A DNA stretch of 64,000 nt, from positions 94,235,001 through 94,299,000 of the forward strand of contig CM059587.1 of the NCBI GenBank assembly GCA_030407085.1, written 5' to 3'. The stretch comes from Trichopria drosophilae. Lineage: Eukaryota; Arthropoda; Insecta; Hymenoptera; Diapriidae. The notes under the pieces were generated by a model. The model did not search any database and was not told the DNA's origin. It saw only the letters and a program-made list of their open reading frames with translations. The translations under genes and the position numbers were made by a program. Shown here piece by piece: positions 51,840 to 64,000 of the stretch. Within the stretch, counting starts at the first letter, position 1. Every line of letters starts with the position of its first letter.

Positions 51840-54800
51840 TGCGCTGAGTGGAGTGCACTAAAAGTGGCAAAAGTCCTAGGAAGGGGAGAAATTTTAATCG
51901 CTAGATTTTAATTGGGTTTGGGTGGAGCAAAAAGATGGTAGTAAGTGTTTAAAAACTTTTAATCCACTGTTACATTAACATATCGTATGCTAATCTCTCC
52001 TAACTTTATTGCGAAAATCTAATTTTTTGAACCATACAAAATTCAGAAATATGACGTTTCAAGCCACTCCGGGGACTGACGATCAATGCTACTGCTATCG
52101 ATACTGGCAAGTCCATGTTTTTTTAATCGATTTAATCGGAATTTCCGGTTTGGATTTGAGCGTATCATCGAAAGGTTCATTCAAAAGGACATGAATATCG
52201 AGGGAAAGGGGAGCTCCCACATCGAGGAACCATCGTTCCGGTTTACGTTCGTCCATGCTCCGAACTCGTTTGTTCCGACACCGGAGATCCCATCTCGGGA
52301 TGTTACCGTCCGTCATATTTACGGGACCTCGTGACGCGTGGCCACGGGTCAAGATAAGCAAAAACAAATGAGCTCCGATAGCGGAGCGATAAAAGAGCTT
52401 GAATAAAAGCGTTCGCGCAAAATCGGCGTCAGCTCCCGGTGAATCTCGAACGAAGTCACCATTCGAAGCACCGTCACACAAAAATTTATGCCGTCATAAT
52501 TCCTTGTCGCGCCACTTTTCGAATAGTCTTTTTAGGTTGAAGTTACATTTTGAAAATGTTTTCGGTTCACTAGACAATAGCGTTCGCAGAGGATGGTAAA
52601 ACCTAATACAATTTCCTTATAGAATCGATTTTGGTGATTGTTACCCCGAAGTTTGTAATACGACGAAATCTCATCGGATTAATGGATCGCGAATAAATCG
52701 TAAGTAGTAATTCTTTTATTATCACGCATTACCCATCTTCCAACATATGTGGTCACGACTAGTAATATAAGTGATTAAAATTTGAGTCCAACTCATTGTC
52801 ATTTATTTATGCAGGGTTACACTCACTTGCGAATGGCAATTACTATAATAACGGGACGTCGGAACAAAAGAAGAGAGTAGAAGCAAATGTCATTATCGAG
52901 AACTTCCATGCGAATAATTGCAGTGTTCCCCTACCTCCGTGTATTTTCGCCGCCTGGTCCAACTTGGATGGTTACCAAGGCATACGATATGTTAAATAGA
53001 TAGGACGTGCGGTCGCGGATGGTCTGCGGGGTCCCCACCTAATGAGGACCACCCGCCAGTACTGTAAACCCGTGCACGAATATGCTATGTCATCGAGCTG
53101 AAAATTCGAAACGTCAATGTGATTACCTGAAATTCTGTTACTCTGCAAGTTCCCGGAATGTTTGACCACAGATAGTTTAATCTGAGTGACAATGCCTGTC
53201 ATTTTTTAGGTTAATTGACCGCGAAAACATTGGATCGCTTTAAATCAATTTTGTATATTTCTAGGTAAATTTGTTTTGCGCAAAAATAAACGAATAGAGG
53301 GTCCGCAAGAGTGAAATTGCAGCGCACGGAACGGTAAAGCTTTGTCGGCGAAAGCCACTCGAAGGCTTCATTAAAAACCAATTACCATGTAATCAACACT
53401 TAGTCATCTTAACAAAACGGCCGCTGTTTGTCCAGTAGGTATCCCTTGAAAATTCTGGGATTCCCTGGTGAACCAGAGGTCGCTGCGATTTACACAGTAG
53501 GAGTAAGAGCTTAAGAGCAAGATCATTACTCAGAGCCGATGTTGACTTTTCTCGCTGCTAACAGACGTCCAACTCGCAATTAGCTCCTCTTTACGTTCCC
53601 GAGGTTCCCGCTCACCTAAGAAGTTCGCACACAGAGCCGCTAAACAAACATGTATTACCGTAATCAAGAATACAAACATCTCACATAAACGTGCAACATA
53701 CCGTTGCATAATTACGAACGTATAAATTTTCTCACACTATTACCATCGTCCTCGGTCGTAGTTAATCTCGTTTTCATGCCATTTAACGATCTACTTCGCG
53801 ATTCGTTTAACAACGATTCCATACGTCTGTTTAAAATCGCATTTGTACATCCAAATTTTTTCACATTATATCAATATTCAGAATTTCTTTCAGAAAAGAC
53901 TATTGCGATATTTCTAAGCCATAAAAATGAATACGAAAACGACATGTGATTACCTAATCGACTTTATGAAAAACTAGTTAGTAATTGCTAATATTGCGCA
54001 AAATTGCCGGTTATTTATCACTTTAATACCTTTGCAAATAATTCTTTAAATAATTTTGCGATCTCCAGACACCCCGACGTGAACGCAGCGGCGGCTTCAA
54101 CACAGCGTGCTGTCCGTTAATTATTAGCCAGCCGCTATATTGAGCATGAAAACACTATTTCTTTTCCATGCGAGCCGAGACGCGAAGGGAAGGGATTCAA
54201 GTCAAATTGGCGTTAAAATTGCAATCACGGTGGTCCACTGGGTTCCTCTAGCCTACCTCCCCCTCGAACCCTCCATCTTGAACCTCGCAGCCAGCGTCCA
54301 CGGAATTAGACCTTCTATTCTCAGACAACTTCACTCGTCCGGAAGCATTTGCATATACAGTTGCGCACTCGTTGGAAAAGTCAGTTCAAGAAAATTTCAG
54401 GAATTCTTCTCTCGTGACTCGTCATGGTCCTGGCAATACACGCTGAAAATCAAACATTTTTCTGTGAAGCTGTTTCTTTATTACAATACAGGTAATGTGT
54501 GATGATATATAATCAGTGATGAATGTTTGGGGCCAAATAACTAATCCGCTCAGGGACGCCAGCGTCCTTTGGGAGCTCCCTACTCCTCGAATTGCTTGCT
54601 CCTCCTACCCGCTTGTACATTGTGGGAGGTAATGAAAAGATACTAGTGCAACCATGCGGATTAGTTCAATCCCACTTTTTTTGTCTCGATGAGTGTACAT
54701 GAAATCTTGCTGCACAAGGATAGTGGTTTCAAAAAATATTATTGAATTGTGGACATAAATTGATGATGCAAGGTATGACAATTATGTAGTATTTAATCTT

Positions 54801-55300
54801 TACTAAAAATCTCCTCTAATCACAAACTTTCAGTAAAATATCTGTGTTTGACCCAGGGATTTAGATAAATGACCAAAAATCTTTGATGTCTACGCCCTAA
54901 TTCCTATCTAGATGGATGTATCAGTTAACGATCGAGGGCTGAGTCCGATCGCTACCGTCCGGACAATTGACGTCCCATCGAGCGCAAAGCGGCTTTTCGA
55001 AACTGAAATTTAATTAACTGAGAGCATCGCGAAATTATCCGCGGTTGTGTGAGTGGATCCGTCGCGAAAAAGCTCTGTATTATTCCCCGACGTTTCCGGA
55101 CGCATCGAAAATTGACGCGAGGGGGCGCTTTCCCGCCCCTAAAGCTTCCCAGCCTCGCAGATTACGATCTTCGTTTTCATTCGCCTGTACTGGCGTTCGT
55201 TCCAATTATTTTGTCCAATTAAAATATCGATTTTCCCCCCACCCTCCATAAAGTGGAATTTTCGCTTCGTTCGGTGTTTCCCTCCTAATATCTCCGTCGT
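51840..55300. promoter_or_regulatory. upstream flank of msh, GC-richer, probable regulatory region
   Basis: About 3.5 kb of intermediate composition directly upstream of the msh promoter. It has several CG-containing blocks (52050-52480, 52850-53050, 53280-53660, 54050-54420, 54900-55250) alternating with AT-rich spacers. Open frames up to 128 codons occur but none resembles a protein. The location suggests promoter-proximal enhancers. I see no specific site cluster. Confidence 0.45.
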
Positions 55301-58300
55301 CTCGTTTCCATTAAATTTGTCGATTTTATTATTTTCATTACTACGAGATTTTTAGGATATAAATAATTATCATCTCATTTGTTGAACCAAATTGATGGAA
55401 CGAATTCAGAATCGAATGTTTGAAAGTGATTTAGCTGTGCTTTTAATTTATTTTAAACTACCCTCTTTAATATTCATTTTTTAGCGAATTTCTAGGGAAA
55501 ATTCTTTGTAAATGCCGACACTCGGTTTTATGCAAATAACGTCGTTCGAGAACGCATTGAAAATTCTTCGAGAAATCTGCAACAAACGAGCTGAATCGTG
55601 TTCCGAAGCCTCTTTGCTAAGTAACGTCTTATTCCTGCAAATAAGGTTTTATCAGATCGATATGGACTTCGTTAAATTTTAACGACATAATGTCTTCAGT
55701 TTTTACCAGAGATTGTCGTAAATCAATGTAAACAAACTTCATTCTACTAACGTTAATAAGAGAGAATCGTAGAGACAATTAATCTTGTTGTGTATGTACA
55801 TTCGAGCTAATTGTAAACAACATGTTTGAGAAAAACATCATTTTGTATAGAATTCCATAATCCGTCAATATTTTTTATTTCGCGTGAAGTTAAACAACGA
55901 AAATTGCTAAATTCTAATTACTTATTGGAAATGTCCTTTTTTATTAATAAGAACATATAAAAATTATGTAAAACCGTAACATCGATACAATTAAATCACT
56001 TTCCATCCTAATAATATAAAAAAGACGATTTCAAAATTCGTTTTGTGAGTGCAATATGAGATTTTCATACAGATAATTCAATATAATACTAACAGTAAGG
56101 AAAATTACACGACTTTATACATCTCAAAAATGTAGTTATCTTTCGTATTTTACTCTTACTGTGACAAAAAATGTCACTTTGGGCCCATGACATAAAAAAA
56201 ATACTATGATGGATTCATAAATTTATAATAAAGTGCACGTGACTATAATAAAAAGAAACAAGAATATTATATTATTTTTGAGTATTTTAATTAAAAAAAT
56301 ATATGGGAAACGGAGTATAATAGAAGGGGAATAATAAAGTATTAATACATTTCATTACAAAACGTATATTTCCTTTCATTTTGAAAAAATGTTGTCGACC
56401 TTATAGAAAATGTGATTTGCAATTAAAATTGATTGTTAACTGTCATGTTTTTGTAAAGTATATAATGAGTAAATAAATAAATAATTTGATGAGACGAATA
56501 ACAAGTTAGCATTATCAATTGACAAAAAAAAAAGAATTGATTATTCTGAAGATGACGAAAGTTGTATATTTTTCGACAAATCCAAATTTATTTATTTATG
56601 ACAATTTGTTTATTATATATTTTTTTCGAAATTCTACTTTTATTTAGTTTTTTATTTATTTATATTTTTTTTTATTTAAATATGACTGATTAAAATAAAT
56701 ATTAATTGCAAATGAAAATAAAAATTTCAACGGCAATATAAAATTTAATTTTTAAATTCATTTTAATCGAAAAAGAGAAATTAAAAGTATAAAATTATTA
56801 AGAAAAAGTTTTTCATTTTATGTAAAATAAATTGGATACTTTGTAATGAATATATCAGTCTAGTTTGAATTACTTTATAGATTTACAGAAAAACAATAAA
56901 TCGAATATAATTAAAAAATGTGTTAGGCTCCGTGTTAAAAATAAAAGAAAAGCTATGATAGAATTAATGTGTTTTTATTTAATTGAAAGAAAATTATAGT
57001 ATCTGTTGACATCTATTTGAGTGGAAAACTGCTACATTAATATTCAAGTACAATTAACTATAAGCACCGATAACTATGTCTATATTAAAATGGACTAAAG
57101 TACTATTAACAGAATTCCATTCTATACATATTTCTAATTTCTATGAACTGTGAAATACAGTTTCGATTAAAAACTATAGGAATGTAATTATATTATAATT
57201 TAAATCTGTACGAATAATATGTAAATTACATTCCTTATACTCTCTACTAATATTGTACATAAATTGCTGTAAATTATACAAAATTTCCATCGTTAATACA
57301 TTCGTAACAATTAAAATGTTTTCTAAAATCCAAATTTATATGTGCAGACGATTTTATGAATTAAAGATAACAGCTTTAAAATAAATAAAAAATTTCTATT
57401 TTAGCTCATCGTAACTAAATATGTATAGAATGAATTACATCATTACCTGTATTATGCTAATACAAAATTTAATACAACAAATATTTTTAAATGATAAAAG
57501 CATTTTCTGATTGTACAGAATTATCCCTTTTTTATATGTTAAAGTAAACTCATGCAGACAAGTTTAAAGTTCAGAAATTAATGAAAATTTCAAAACACAG
57601 TTTTTATTATAATTGAAACGATTAACACCAATAATAATAATAAAAAAAAATTGAAAAAATATAATGATTTTTTTGAATAAAAAGTACACTATTTCCTGAA
57701 ATAGTCACTAAAGTTTTTTAATGTTATCGTTTAAGAATTTTACAAAACAAAATTAAGAAAAATTTTCAATAAATTACGAAAAAATTTCAAAAATTACCAA
57801 ACGATTTCAGTAAATTACCGAAATATTTTAAAACATTACTAAACTCTTTAATTAAAAAAAAATCCTAGTCAAAATCAAACCATTTCTTATAGGTAAATAT
57901 TACGCAATTTACATATTTACTATCTTACAAGTATAGGGCAAACGAAAAAAAAATGGATAGATTTCTACCGGGGTTTTTTTAATAAGAAATATTTAATTAT
58001 ACCTAATATTGTTGCATTCAATTCTTCCTAAACATTTTACTATTATTTCGTATAATTTTTATACAATCAATTAATTTTGAATGTTAGTAATGTTATTAAC
58101 CATTACTGATAAGTAATCTCGATTATTGTGTAATTTCCAACTGTACAAATAAACATAAAATCATTAAAAGTTATTTACATAAAACACTACCCAGTGAATC
58201 GTGTGAATATTAGTTCAAACTCAGCAGCCAGATGCGCCACTATCCCCTTTTGAATCGCCAATATCCCAGATGACCTTTTCACATTTTTTAAATACAATAA

Positions 58301-59219
58301 TAATAAATAACTTCGATACGATAAATAACTTTTGACAATGCTCACACATTATTTATCAGTCATTGTTATTTTTAATTGACGAACTTAAATACGTGTTCTT
58401 ATAGAGATTATTTTAAAACTATTTTTCTTTTGGAAAATATGAAAGAGATAATCGCTGTTACTTTTCTCGACTAAGCGCATATGTAAATAGTTTTAGGTTA
58501 TCACAACAATTTTAAAACACAACTGACCATTTAATTGCTCCTATCTACCGATGTAGCAAATATGTTTAGCAATATGTGCTCGTTTTGTGTTTTTCTCGCA
58601 TATCAATGAATCCGATAAATAATACTAAATGATAATAAATTGATTCAAATCTTATTCTCCTTGTAATGATTAGTCTTAACAATTTTATTGCACTAATCAG
58701 ATTTTTATTACTCAAGCTGATCTTATTTTTAGGTTACATAGTCGAAATATCTTCTAAACAGCAACAAAACAATAATTATTTTATTTTTCGAATTAAATTT
58801 ATTGGCAGATTACTGACATCCAATGGACGTTTAAGGGACTCCATGATATTCAAAGAATTACAATAAATTTCAATAACTGTCTATGATTTCTCATTTACTC
58901 TACAACAATGACATCATCTAATCTAAAATTATTAGATCTATCTAATTAGATCCATTCCTAATATAAATCAGTGTAAATGAACTTATTTAACTGAAAGTTA
59001 CACCATAGACCCAGGAGACTCGGAAAACTCCAAATTTACAAAATCCATGCGGGAGACACGGAGTTACGTCACAAATTCATTAAAACAAAATTTTGACGTT
59101 GGCATCATCAATTTCAATTAGTAGTAGTAAAAAGTCGTAATCGTGCGCAATTTAGTCAAAAATGCAGGGGACGTAAAAACACATCCGCTGCACTAATGGT
59201 CCCGTTTTTATTTTCTGAT
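55301..59219. other. intergenic AT-rich, nothing recognised
   Basis: Strongly AT-rich with A and T runs. A short GC-richer part at about 58200-58275 contains CAGATGCGCCACT, a word like those in insect interspersed repeats. No gene. Confidence 0.4.
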
Positions 59220-60200
59220 GCCGGCAGCGTAAGGTGGCGCTAAGCAGGGCCTGGGCGGAAGTGGCGAACTACGCATGACCAATTATAAAACGAACGATCA
59301 AAAAATATTTTCACTGGAGTCGTGTTGCACCCACAAACGAGCGGCGCGAAATGAACCGTAACCCCGTGGAAAAAGGGTCTCGCATGGTTTCGGTCGACAC
59401 CTCCTTCACACACACGTGTGCAACATGCGTGCTTAGTTAGGAAATATTTTCTAATGGAGACTATTGGCGCCACGAAATCTCCCGAGATATACTTTCACAT
59501 CAATGGAGACGATAAGATTCAAAAATTTTGAAAATTTCGACGAAGTCGCTTTGAACAAACACCAGGAATGACAAAGTCGTTAGCTATCTAAACGTTAGGT
59601 GGCACGTATAAGTCAAACCACAACAAACCTAACCTGCAAGAATTTAATCTGACCCAGAGTAAACATCGGACATCCATAGAGGCTACCATAAAGTTCACCA
59701 GACATTTATCTGATCAAAATGAAGCTGGTGTTGGTGGTTAAAAACGCTGATAACAGTGCACAAATAACCTAACCCTAACGTCCACATTTTCGTTTTGTAA
59801 AAGCACACTTATCTTGCCTATAAAAATAAATCTTAATGAAAAATGATCACGATCGGGCCCTCGTGCCTATCCTTGAATTAAAAACATGTTGTGGAGCTTT
59901 TCTATTAGGGAACTTTTCAAGAGCTCTGAAAAGCTTCGCGCCCTTATAAATTCGACTTTCTAATTCAACTGGGCGTTACGTGCTGGCGATCCAAATAAGC
60001 AATAAATCTTCTGTCGGCAACTTAAAAAGCTTCAGAAACAAAACCCCGCCCAACATGTACGGCGGACGGAAGTGTCGTCGTTTAAGTGACGACACTCGTT
60101 CGTCTCTTCCGATCGCGGTTCTTCTCTTCTGCGTTTAGCGCCGCACGCCCATCAAAAGCTCGTGTTTTAACTGTTATTAATGATTTCCACAAATTCCCCT
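59220..60200. promoter_or_regulatory. GC-rich island, function unknown
   Basis: Contains CACACACACGTGTG (59411-59424) with a central CACGTG E-box, CGGCGGACGGAAG near 60062 and many CG pairs. The minus-strand 77-codon frame at 59473-59240 has no domain. Possible distal enhancer or a decayed element. Evidence is compositional only. Confidence 0.3.
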
Positions 60201-61500
60201 AGCATCCAAAATAAAAGTAAGGATGATTAAAAAAATCCAGGGGTCGCTCGATGCTCCCACGATTAGATGAGGCTCGTTGACAAGTTTCAACGTGCTCTTT
60301 CATGCATTTGATGGGGGTTTTATAAAATAATTAGATTTGAAATTGGATCTATTCCATATGAAATCATACAAGCCGAATATGGTCACGTCTCCATTTTTTG
60401 CAATATTTAAATATCTTGTTTGCTAATTAAAAAAAGAATAAAAAAAAAGTTGAAGAAAAAAAGCAGTAAAAATTTTCATACATTCTGTGCAAAATGTTGA
60501 TATTATGTTTTCTCAGTTTTGCAGTGTTGCTCATGTTCTTTCGTTGCAATTTTAATATTTTAAAAATAAAAAAAGGCGGCTCTTTTTTGATAAATCATAA
60601 AACTTAATTTTCTTAAAAACATAATGAAATTTTTGTTTTGCGACCATGTAGAAAGGAAAGTATTATGTTTGAACTGGGCTAAAACGTCGACGTCGAAAGA
60701 TCGGCAAGAATTTTTGTCTAAAAAAGAAATGGTCATTTGTCCTCCGAGGTGAGAAGGATCGAGCTCAACCCCAAAGATTCCTTGACTTCCAAATGTTTTT
60801 TTCATAAGGTTTCAGAAATTCTTCAAAATTATTTTAAAACTTAAAGATAAAAATCTCCCAATAATACTTAAATTAGCCCAATTTTTTAATATTTTTTAAA
60901 ATTTATAGTACATGGAAAAATCAATTTTTGTAGTTGTAACTTGTAGTTTTTAGTTTTTAAATCCAAAACAAATGTTTGCCGCCCTCATGGCATTTTAGCT
61001 AAGATAAAAATTATGGTGATTGATGAAAAATTAGGTCGAATATACTGGAAAAATTTTAAATTAAAATAAGATATTTTTGAGAAATCAAGTTTTATTGTTT
61101 TCAAAAAATTTCAAAAAGGTTTTCCAAAATCATCAAATTTTTGTAAATTTCAATATTGATAAAATATATAAAGCACCTTAACACTAAATAACAGAATATT
61201 AAAATGTCGCTTTTTAAATATATTATCTTAATAATTATTTTATCAATAATCTGAGGAATGTGTCCTTTTAACACTTTAAGGACAAAATGTAAATTTTAAC
61301 ATGAAATTCGACAGTACTTTTGAGTAGTGAAAATGCAGTGAAAAGAATGTTGGAATTGTCGTTTTTTATTGGCCAAACCCTGCTCCTTCGAATGGTATAT
61401 CGAAAAAAGCTGCACATTTAAAAGTAAAAAAATCACGAGCATTTATTTAACAAAAATCATGAACTTTTTAGTTTTTTTTTACTTATCGTTATATCTTTTA
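60201..61500. other. intergenic AT-rich, nothing recognised
   Basis: Long A- and T-runs and no gene. Minus-strand frame 60805-60560 (81 codons) resembles nothing known. Confidence 0.4.
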
Positions 61501-61900
61501 GAAGATTGTAGTAAAAAATTGAATTTCAAAATGGCGGCTCAAAAATATCTACTAAAGTAGATTTTTTCAACATTGTAGTCGCATGTATTCAATCAATTGA
61601 CCCGAATGAAATCGCTTCAGACTAGGGACCCGACGGTTTTTAGGATCGTTGAGTCAGAATCTAATGTTAATTTTCAAAAATTCAAAATGGCGTATCATCC
61701 ATCCGGAATCAGCGACTCCAAAAAACACCAAGTACCAAGAATGAAATTGATCCATTGCACCAATGAATTCAGTAAATAAATTTACCTTGATGGATCCACT
61801 ATTTTGATTTTTTGAAAACTAACTTCAAATTTGGCGTCAGCAACTCCAAAAAAAAAACGGAAACCAAGTTTGCAGTTATTTCATTCGGGTCAGTCGACTG
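61500..61900. repeat. interspersed repeat cluster, tandem-like
   Basis: TTTCAAAATGGCGGCTC at 61524, TTCAAAATGGCGTATC at 61681, ATCAGCGACTCCAAAAAACA at 61708 and GTCAGCAACTCCAAAAAA at 61836. The last two are 128 bp apart, suggesting a unit near that length for this family. Confidence 0.65.
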
Positions 61901-64000
61901 AGAACACGCGATTATGATTTTGAAAAAAAAATCGAATTCAGCAACCATTTTTAAGAATCCCTTTTGAAATTTAATTTTTTGCACTTGTTCTATCTTCTAG
62001 TCCAAACGTTTTTGACGTGATATTGATAACTATCTGAGGTATTCTAATGCGGGAAATGATAGACAATAACGATAATGGAGAAAAAAACCTGATTTTGTCT
62101 GTGGTAACAAAAAATTATTGTTTTTGCAACAAAACCTGATCTGCATTCATAACAAATAAAATTGAACATCTAATAAACAAATAAGAGCTGCAAAAAAATG
62201 TCGGCCTCCGTTTTTTCAACATGATATTTGCACAACAAAAAAATTATACTGATTCAAATCCAGAAAGTGCAATGTCTCGACGTAGTTTTATAAACTACTC
62301 ATGCACGAAATCTCGTTAATTATTCATGAACCTTATTTTACCTTGAGTAAAGTCGTTCAAATGCAATTTCGAGCAATAACACGTTTAACGCACAACAATT
62401 GAAGTTACTTATCATTTCAATCCATACAAAACCGATGTCATTTCCATTTTAAAAAAAGTGAAATTAAAAATGTTAATTATTTTCAAAATAAATTATTGGT
62501 TTTACGAACAATCAGAAAAGAAAACGTGACTTATTTCAAAATTACTAAAATAAATAATTGTTATAATATTGTTATATAGAAACGTGTTTTTTTGCACTTC
62601 AGCAATATTTAAATTTGGTAATTTGCATGGAAAAAAATTTTTTTCTGGTATTTTTTATTATACACCGAAAATTCAAATAGTTAATCTACGTATTATAATC
62701 GGTTCTATAATTATGACAACTGATACAATATACACACTGTAAATAATAGTAAGAGTATTGAATTATTAACATTTTACTTAGTGCAACAAAAAATTTAGTA
62801 ACGTGACTAATTAAATTAGTTAATTGAGTACGAATTAGTCTCTTTTACCTTCAGAAAATAATTATCCAGTTGATTTAAAATAATTGAAATAACTAAAATT
62901 ACGAAAAAATATGGTTGCTGAGAGAAATTAGATAGGAAATTTAATGTATTCTCAAGGATTAGTTTGCTAAATTTTTCTATTCTGGTAGATAAATCCATAA
63001 ATTGTATATAAAAGGATAAAAAGGTCAATTTAATTATGAAAATTAATTTTTTGTGTAACATAATATGAACATTTAGTTATAAATGAAAGTACTTTGTTTA
63101 ACCAAGAAAATCTAATTTCTGAGTTATTACAAATACCTAAAATTGTACACTATCTTATTAATTTCATACACTATGATTTGATCGATAATTTATGAGATAA
63201 TTATATAGCCTATTAATTTTATTATATAATTTACAGATTTTTAGTCAAAATTATAACAGCAAAATATTTTGGGTTATGACTTGTCCTTCTATCGAGATGA
63301 TCACTAATGTCCTTTTCTATTTGCTTATTATTATAATGTTAATATCACAAAATTATTTTTAGTAGTATCAAACTTAATTACATATATGCGTAACAGTAAT
63401 AAGCGCAATTAATTATTGGGTAGAAACAATACTTTTGTCTGGAATGATTTTGCAGTAAAACTTTGCGCATCATAATGATATATAGCAATAATTCATTAAC
63501 CTATTATATTACTGATATTTTTGAATGATAAAACATAAAATGACATTTAATTTGTAGACAAAAAAAAACAGCATTCATAAAATACGAGAAATAAAGTTTA
63601 ATCATTTTATTTAAAATTGAATTGAAATCATTTAAACTACCTTCTTGCAAAAAATTTTCGGGCGGAATTTTCGTAATATAAAATTATAATTATTTACTGA
63701 TTGCCAGGAAAATGTTCAATATTTTTATAGGTCAAAGGAAATTGACGTGCTCAGCACCAATTACTCAAGTTTAACGCCAACAATGCGTTTTGGACGAATG
63801 CCTATTCTTTAAGACGAATCCGTGTTTGTGATTTATCTATTTGCACGTTTTTTATGATGTACAAGGTTATGAGTGACATTTATTATCACATATTATTAGA
63901 AAGAAAACATAAAGAAGTTTCTGGAAATGCACGATCTATTCTTGCAAATGTCAGGAAGATAACAACGAAATAAAAAAAAGTATTAAATCAACTGCATTGC
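61901..64000. other. intergenic AT-rich, nothing recognised
   Basis: No gene, tRNA or mobile-element ends recognised up to the window edge. Confidence 0.4.

Overview
This is an AT-rich eukaryotic window, most likely from an insect and probably a hymenopteran. The insect call rests on an msh/Msx-type homeobox gene with an arthropod-style Inr+DPE promoter. The hymenopteran call is an inference from the GC-poor background broken by sharp GC-rich islands, and I cannot prove it. There are no bacterial operons, rRNAs, CRISPR arrays or convincing complete tRNAs.

The only confident host gene is on the minus strand at 51139-46961: a three-exon muscle segment homeobox (msh/Drop/Msx) gene. Splicing at GT/AG sites gives a 374-residue protein with an N-terminal eh1-type repression motif and a complete 60-residue homeodomain, interrupted by an intron exactly between homeodomain residues 44 and 45. 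A TATA-less core promoter (TCAGTT initiator plus AGACGT DPE at the canonical +28 spacing) lies 246 nt upstream of the ATG, with a GAGA-rich tract about 315-395 nt further upstream. A candidate poly(A) signal lies about 290 nt past the stop codon.

The remaining 90% or so is intergenic. 1-20 kb: AT-rich sequence with decayed dispersed repeats, a CT microsatellite, GC-rich islands (1.34-1.70, 5.2-5.7, 12.35-12.96, 14.33-15.14 kb) and an 834-bp TA-flanked MITE at 8449-9282. 20-31 kb: a long near-perfect inverted repeat (20815-20990), clusters of a 'CAAAATGGCGGA / CAGCGACCCC' interspersed repeat, a nest of GGCGTAAAA palindromes (23.0-23.3 kb), a degenerate three-copy repeat (24.7-25.2 kb), and GC-rich islands carrying homeodomain-type TAATTA sites that could be enhancers. 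31.0-33.3 kb: a broken Penelope-like retroelement (reverse transcriptase plus GIY-YIG remnants) ending in a hammerhead-ribozyme-like core. 36-41 kb: two copies of a pogo/Tigger-like MITE, one complete with TA target duplication. 42-46 kb: another CGTAAA palindrome cluster, a tandem duplication and a roughly 790-bp inverted-repeat element. 46.7-51.8 kb: msh. 51.8-55.3 kb: GC-richer upstream flank, probably regulatory. 55.3-64 kb: AT-rich with one GC island at 59.2-60.2 kb and another interspersed-repeat cluster at 61.5-61.9 kb.

The picture is an isolated developmental transcription-factor gene in a gene desert filled with small non-autonomous transposons and possible cis-regulatory islands. 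I did not find a convincing new multi-gene system. The most checkable novelties are the precise Inr-DPE promoter, the ribozyme-like motif at the Penelope element's end, and several palindrome or inverted-repeat structures.
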